A DNA stretch of 64,000 nt, from contig BSBN01000860.1 in NCBI GenBank assembly GCA_027924645.1, forward strand, positions 620,001 to 684,000, given 5' to 3'. Under the pieces are notes generated by a model that had not been told where the DNA came from, searched no databases, and saw only the letters and a list, made by a program, of their open reading frames with translations. The DNA comes from Cunninghamia lanceolata (lineage: Eukaryota; Streptophyta; Pinopsida; Cupressales; Cupressaceae). The first letter of the stretch is position 1; every line of letters starts with the position of its first letter. This document shows positions 58,220 through 64,000 of this stretch, in pieces. The translations under genes and the position numbers were made by a program.

Positions 58220-59722
58220 TTTCAGTATTGACTAGACATGTATATGTTTTGTAACTACTTCACTATTTTTACATGGACTGTTATTATGTCAGTATTTATA
58301 TCTCGTAGACTATTTCATCTAGACTAGATTTTTCTATTTATTGAATTTCCACTATATACATCTATATTCAAACTTTAATTTCATATATATCTCATATTTA
58401 ATACTTCAAATTAAATCACATGTTTAATTACATAAAATTGTAAATACTAATTCTAATTAGATAAGAGAAAAATTTCAATTGATTTAATTTATTAAACATT
58501 TATTAGATACAGACTCTAGGTCAAGGATAGTTTATAGACTAAATGTACCTTCCCTAAATAAATTTAAAAAATAAAATGAAAATTAACAAGTTGTTGAACT
58601 AGAATGAATATGTTTGGATTTACATGAGTCAAATGTTGGGACACTTGTGTTAAATTTTAATTAAGTTAAATATTTAGGAAATTTTTATTGATTAGATTTT
58701 TCAATCTACTAACTATGTTTAATCAATTTATTTTTAATTCTAGATTAAACATTTCATAGATCAATACCTTCCCTGTAAATTTACGGAAAGAATTTAAAGA
58801 AAATTAGAGAAATACTTGTACTGTTTAAATTTACAATTTAAGAAATTTTGAAAATTAGAGAAATTAAAGTCTACCCTAAATTAAATCAAAAGAAAAATAG
58901 AGCAATTTACATGTAACATAATAATAACTTAATCAATTCAAGCACTTAATAACTTAATTAATTTCATCAAGAGCATTAAATAATAACATTCCCAAAGTAG
59001 ACAAACTACTGGATTAGCTTTCAAATCATGTCTTTGTATGGTTGTAATCATTCCAACTTCATCTCATAGTTCTCAGAAACCTATATTATCAGTAGCTAAG
59101 AATCTTCAAAGGCAAATGTGTCAAGTTCTCAATTTCAAAGCTAGCATGACTTCCAAAGAAAGAGCTTTTTATGTTGGCAAGAGACACTGTGTGGCTTCGT
59201 TATTGTTGTCATTGATGATAACAAAGTTTATCCCACACATCTGCAGCACATAATAGGTCTTTATTGGAAGTCAAATTAAAGAGTGTTTTGGTCCGGTGAA
59301 CAAGAACAGAGCATGCAGCAAGGTCTGACAATCAGGTTTGGATCTCTCAGAAGATGTATCTCAAAAAAGTACAGAATTGGGGAAGTCAAGAGAAGTACCA
59401 TGATTGCCACATTCTAGAGATTGAGCCTTTGGTGATGAAAGAGTGAAAAGATATGAGCACCTAAGTAATGGATTCCTCACAGGTAGAGCAAACTGAGCAA
59501 GAACTAACCGACAGAGTATTAGACCTTAATCTAGATGAGGAATTGATGGTGATCAAGCTTCTTGAGGGATCATTCATGGTTGGCCAACATGATTGATGAC
59601 TTCTATAACTATCTCTTTGATACGTATCACTTAGTATGAAAGGATTTAGTCGACATACCAGAGTTTGGAAAAATCTTGAGTATTCCAGATGCCGACTAGA
59701 AAGATGTTGAAATCCTTGGTGC

Positions 59723-59726
<4 letters not shown>
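58220..59726. other. No gene recognised
   Basis: AT-rich; short open stretches only. The part at 59000-59700 is less AT-rich and may be old transcribed sequence (a LTDRVLDLNLDEELMVIKLL reading near 59500), but no family is recognised. Confidence 0.4.

Positions 59727-59775
<49 letters not shown>
59727..59775. repeat. (TA)n microsatellite
   Basis: About 24 TA units. Confidence 0.97.
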
Positions 59776-59778
<3 letters not shown>

Positions 59779-59955
59779 CAGATCGATTTCAATGTGAAGA
59801 TGTCTGTGGATTGAAATTGTGTGTGAAGAAAAGTAGAGAGCAGTGTGGAAGCAACTATACAAATCTGGTATGTGACAGAACAACAACACTAAGTAGAGGA
59901 AGAATGAAGTGCAGCAGATCAGTAAATTGAGCCTAATTATAGTTGAACCTCAGCA

Positions 59956-60329
59956 TGTGTGGATGCCCCTGATCAGTTCAAACACCTAGTTACTTTCTAT
60001 ACACCTTGTGGATAGTGAGTCTCTTGTAGGCAGTGAGCCTCTTGTGAGCAGTGTGCTTGGGCAGTGAGCCCTAATTGGCAAGTGCCATTTTGTACTTCTA
60101 TTCTTTTAACAAAGAATACTATCTTGGGTTAGTCACCCCATGGGTTTTCCCTTAACAAGGTTTTCTATGTAAAAATCCTTGTGTTATGTGTGTTGATTTC
60201 ATTTCTACTCTCATGTTCATTTATGTTTATATGTTTTGATGCTGTACTATTGCTAAAGAAGAAAAGAAAGTTAAGAAATATAAGATAACTGATTCACCCC
60301 CCTCTCAGTTATTTGCATTGTTTCCAACA
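59956..60329 (+). repeat. Copia-type 5' LTR (start uncertain)
   Basis: It contains the U5 hallmark GGGTTTTCCC...GTAAAAATCCTTGTG (60150-60185) common in plant Copia LTRs, ends CCCCCCTCTCAGTTATTT...TTTCCAACA at 60329, and is followed by ATTGGTAACAAAGC (60330-60343), a near match to the initiator-Met primer site ATTGGTATCAGAGC. The start is a guess at TGTGTGGATG. The 3' LTR is beyond the window. Confidence 0.65.
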
Positions 60330-60394
60330 ATTGGTAACAAAGCTAAGTTCCTCCAAACAGAGCCTAATAGCTTGAGGAAGATCTTGGAATCTCA

Positions 60395-61576
60395 ATGGAT
60401 ATGTATGGTATGAGGGAACAACTTCAGTCTGCCCTAGATGATCTTGAGCAATCTCACTTTGAAATCAATAACTTGAGGGAAAGACTCAAACAAGACGATG
60501 ATTTCATAAATGAACTAAAAAAGAAACTGAGTATCTCTGTGAAAAAGTGAAAGGAACTACTTCAACAATTAGCAAGTCAAAGTGAAGCCAATAATACTGA
60601 TGAAGATCTGAATGAGAAAAATAAGTTATGTGAGAAGCTATCAAAAGAGGTCATTATGGTAAGACATGAAATGGAATCAGGGGTTATGAAATTCACTCAA
60701 GAAATTGAAGAGAAAATAAAAATTGAAGATAATCTAAAACAATCTCTTAAGGAGAAGTCAGAAGACTACCACAAAATGGATAGAATAATCAGGCATCTGG
60801 AATCTGATCTTGAAGAGGCTAGAGACAATGAAGAACAACTTGAGAATCAGATGGACACTCTTAAAAGGGATCTTCAAACTGCAAATGAATACAAAGAGAA
60901 ATTCAAGATAAGCTCTGTTCAACTTGAAGTTCTTCTTGAAAGCCTAAAGAGAGTAGATGACAAGCATGACTTGGGATATGAGAAAGGTGAAAGCTTCAGA
61001 TCTGGTCAGAAGAACTCTGGATCAGGAAATCCAAGGAACATGCCTAGAAGACCTTCGGTAAGGCAACTAAATGCTCAAAGATATCCATCCTTCAATGGAT
61101 ATTGCTACAATTGCAATAACTTCGGTCATAAAGCAAATTAGTGCAGAAGAAGAATGGATCAGACTAACTCATCCTTCTCTAGACAGTGTTTTAACTGCAA
61201 AAGGTATGGTCACAAATCTCATGAATGTAGAAATGTGCAAATAAAAAATTTATTCAATGAGAGATGCTTTGCATGCAATAGAATGGGACATATGGCTAAT
61301 CAATGCAGATCAAGAGGATACCAGTCAAATATGCAAAGAAATTTTGTTTGCTACAATTGCAAAAGATCTGGTCATATTGCCAAATTCTACAGAAGTAAGA
61401 ATAAGGATAAAAAGGGTCCAGTGCATCAAAATCAAAACCAAGACAAGGGAAAAGGAAAAGTGAATGCGGATGAAGTTCAAAGGGAGATGAACAAGATTTG
61501 GGTGAAGAGAAGTACAAAAAATGTTGGGGATGGATCCGCACAAGAATTTGGTGCTGATATCCCTTTTAGAAACTAA
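60395..61576 (+). pseudogene. Coiled-coil, four-zinc-knuckle gag-like protein of a Copia-type element
   Basis: One frame runs from ATG 60395 to TAG 61574 (393 codons) with just two internal stops, TGA 60548-60550 and TAG 61139-61141. Residues 1-200 are heptad-rich coiled coil (QSALDDLEQSHFEINNLRER; DRIIRHLESDLEEARDNEEQ). Four CCHC-type knuckles follow: CYNCNNFGHKAN*C (split by the TAG), CFNCKRYGHKSHEC, CFACNRMGHMANQC and CYNCKRSGHIAKFY (last Cys replaced by Tyr). A Lys/Gln-rich tail closes it. Knuckles bind element RNA during packaging. The usual N-terminal Copia gag domain is absent, since the coiled coil starts only 65 bp after the primer site, so this is a truncated or rearranged gag. Confidence 0.8.
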
Positions 61577-62222
61577 ATAGATGAGCTTTGGCTCAGGGGG
61601 AGTCACAAAGGAAAACAAACTCCCCTAGCTAGTCAATCGGTGCCTGAAATTGGCACATGGAAAGTTGCAGATTAAAGGGTTCTAAGAGAAATATCTAAAT
61701 AACCCTTGGTAAAAATATGGAAGATCCACAAGGAGTTGTGAAGAGGTTAATCATCCAAGATTGATCTGGTTTAATAGTCATCCAGTAAAAGAAAGATTTT
61801 CATAGTTAGATCCGGTATGATTCAAAAATTGAAATATCTTGATCGACGGATAAATGGAATGATTGGAGAAAGGAAGATAGATTGTCAATAATCACCGAGA
61901 ATAACTCTAAGTGCATCTTAGTGATCCAGAAAGATCTCTCTCAGGACAAGGAGAACAAGGCAACTGGAATGACTTAAGTTATGCATTTATTGCAAAATGG
62001 AATTAGGGTTTGAACAAAAATAAAAGGGTTCTTTTGTTCATCATTTACACATTTGCATTTGATAAGAAGAAAGAAAGAGCTCTGCAACAAGATTGCTTCA
62101 ACTCTCTCAAGGATCAACCGCATAATTCAATTCAACCAGCAATCTTCAGCTCTTATCGTGAACCCTAGAAGCATAAAAGGTATTTTTTGCTCTTGAATAT
62201 CTCTCTCTGAATTCTTTGAAAG

Positions 62223-64000
62223 ATGGCTGCTCCAAATGTTGTTAAGATCACTAATAGACCATGCCTTAAGTTCAAGAAACATCCTTACAAATCCCTAGAA
62301 GTTGATCCCCTAGGCGCATTCGCTAGCATTTTGCATGGGGTCCTACACATAAAAGATGTTAGGGTATATATTCATGCCAACGTTGAGGAATTTGGGGAAT
62401 CCAAGCTGATGGATATCTATCACATGGAATTAATAGATGAAACATTTGAACTTAAACCCCAATACAAGGCCATCCGGGATAAGCATTTTGGACATTGCAT
62501 CCATTTCCCTTATTTTGTAGAAGATGAATGGGTCTGGTATGTTCTGAGCAAAATACATGACAACTTCATGTGGTTGATGAGGCCATTTAAGATCACAAAA
62601 GATGCCATTAGGGTGGTAACTGGATTGCACTCATCCGGTGGGTTACCTGCTCTCAAATCAGTCAAAAATCAAACTGTAAGTGAGGCTACTAGATCAAAAT
62701 TTGATAAAAGAGTAATGACAATTGAGGATATCATAGATCTGGATATCAAATTTGCTTCTATGATAATTGGTTATAAAATATATCACTCCAGCAGGAGAAT
62801 TCTATATCCGGAACAACAATATACACTACATATTAGATGCTAAGGGAAAATGTTGATTATGATCTTTGTGAGCTTCTCCTGAACCAACTATTAGAGAATT
62901 TGTAGAAAATAAAGAAGGATAAAAAGAATTCTTTTAAGTACGGTGGCTTGATACTATGTTTATTCTTTTACTATATGAATGAGCTACCTAGATCCAGTGG
63001 TTGGATATGGAAAAATGACAGACCAGTTTCCATACAAATAAGAGATTATATGTATAGGCTTAGTGATGCCAAGGCTCAAAGGATAGCTCTCTAGGGATAC
63101 TTCAAGAATTGCCAAGGCATGATGTAGGCTAGATAGAGAATTCCCCAATCTCTAGTTGAAAAATACAAGGATACAGTGTGCTTCATGGTAGACACTGATC
63201 AATGCCTAATGGAGGAAGTGGAACATAGAATAGCCTGGATTATGCCAATGGGCTATGAGGTGGATGAGAAAATTCTAGAACTACATGTTCAACACCTACT
63301 AAGTCAACCAAAGGACCCTGAGGCAGAAAGGTTTGGAACCTTCCAAGACTTGAGTGTAAAAGTTCATGTTGAACTAAGATAGCCTGAGATCAAGAGAAAA
63401 GTAAGAAGGGAAGTAGAAGAAGTTGCCAAGAGATATGGGATATCAAAGGAGGTAGTTGATGCCAACACAGAGAAGATAGAAAGGGTAGAAAAAGAAAGTG
63501 CTCTGGTGCAAGCCCCCTCCTGGACTAGATCCTCAAAGAGCTCTGCACCTGCCACTACTAAGAGCCCAAAAGGCTCAAAACCAGAAGCAAACATCTAAAA
63601 AAGGAGAAAAGAGAACAAAGACAAAGGCTACAAGGTCATACATAAGTCAAAAGGATGATGAAGAGATAGAGACTGATGGGGAGGTCAAGAAAATGAAGAA
63701 GAAAAAGAAAACATCCATGAAATCCTCTGCTGATAAACATACAAAAGAAAAGGTAGAAGAATTTATTGAAAGGCCTACTTTCTCCATTGATGATGTCATT
63801 AAGGCAGTCACTGTGGATGGAAATCTGCAACCAATGACAGAATTCTATGATGAACGTAGTGAAGCTGACAAGAAGATCTTGTAAGATGCTACAGTCAGGT
63901 ATCTAAACATCTATAATAAAGCATTCATTGAAATCATATCTCTAATTCCCAAAAGCCTAGAGAAGGAACTTGAAATGAGAAAGAACAATGCTAAGGCAAA
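62223..64000 (+). pseudogene. Second ORF of the Copia-type element, unknown domain, runs off the window
   Basis: ATG at 62223 opens MAAPNVVKITNRPCLKFKKH. The reading continues through GAFASILHGVLHIKDVRVYI, DEWVWYVLSKIHDNFMWLM, FKITKDAIRVVTGLHSSGGL and IIDLDIKFASMIIGYKIYHS, shifts frame near 62808, runs on (KKDKKNSFKYGGLILCLFFY; CFMVDTDQCLMEEVEHRIAW) and shifts back near 63600 into a Lys-rich tail and beyond. Seven or so stops occur on the way. In layout (folded body, basic tail) it is like the decayed ORF at 23440-25300. It is not RT, RNase H or integrase. It stands downstream of the zinc-knuckle ORF where pol would be expected. Function unknown. Confidence 0.55.

Noticed and set aside
1..64000. 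tRNA, rRNA or organelle-derived genes
   Set aside because: No cloverleaf-compatible or rRNA-like segment was recognised by eye; a dedicated scan was not possible.

Overview
The window looks like an intergenic stretch of a large, repeat-packed seed-plant nuclear genome, most likely a gymnosperm (conifer). The reasons are AT-rich sequence, no convincing intact host gene, layer upon layer of decayed Copia and Gypsy LTR retrotransposons, old insertions that still keep target-site duplications, and duplicated but broken LRR receptor-kinase ectodomain genes. The taxon is an inference; no marker gene is present.

Layout. 1-2.8 kb: truncated LRR receptor gene (copy A, minus strand) and an upstream array of MITE-like units. 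2.8-6.2 kb: Copia and Gypsy remnants. 6.2-7.5 kb: solo LTR with a perfect 5-bp target duplication. 7.5-12.9 kb: a broken gene fragment, CT/GA-rich sequence and a non-coding transposon copy. 12.9-22.3 kb: a complete non-autonomous LTR retrotransposon with 2.7-kb LTRs and a CATGT target duplication. Its single long ORF (about 520 codons) is split by a nested terminal-inverted-repeat element that carries an array of GGGATCCC palindromes. 22.3-33 kb: transposon copy, degenerate element ORF, minus-strand Gypsy pol with an internal tandem duplication, a young TRIM-like element (201-bp LTRs, GAAAC target duplication), and a plus-strand Gypsy RT fragment. 33.4-42.4 kb: second LRR copy (B) on a segmental duplicate of the 5' end of the window. 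A 6.3-kb Copia element (TGAAT target duplication) has jumped into its upstream MITE, and a solo LTR has jumped into that Copia's RT. 43-46.9 kb: probable third solo LTR, tandem repeats, a second palindrome-bearing element, and a small ORF. 46.9-53.5 kb: chromodomain-type Gypsy element riddled with stop codons. 53.5-59.8 kb: microsatellites, a third palindrome locus (GGGTACCC core), telobox-rich tandem repeats and a decayed spliced gene. 59.9-64 kb: the 5' part of a Copia-type element with a coiled-coil/zinc-knuckle gag and, where pol would be expected, a second ORF that runs off the window.

Insertion order can be read directly. Duplication of the already truncated LRR gene and its MITE came first, then Copia into the MITE of copy B, then the solo LTR into Copia. 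Separately, Gypsy insertion and tandem duplication of its integrase region came first, then the TRIM. In the 12.9-kb element, the TIR element landed inside the internal ORF. Nothing here forms a working pathway. The strongest novelty candidates are the palindrome-array elements, with different but still self-complementary cores at three loci, and the non-autonomous retrotransposon whose LTRs contain an extra copy of the LTR/primer-binding-site junction.
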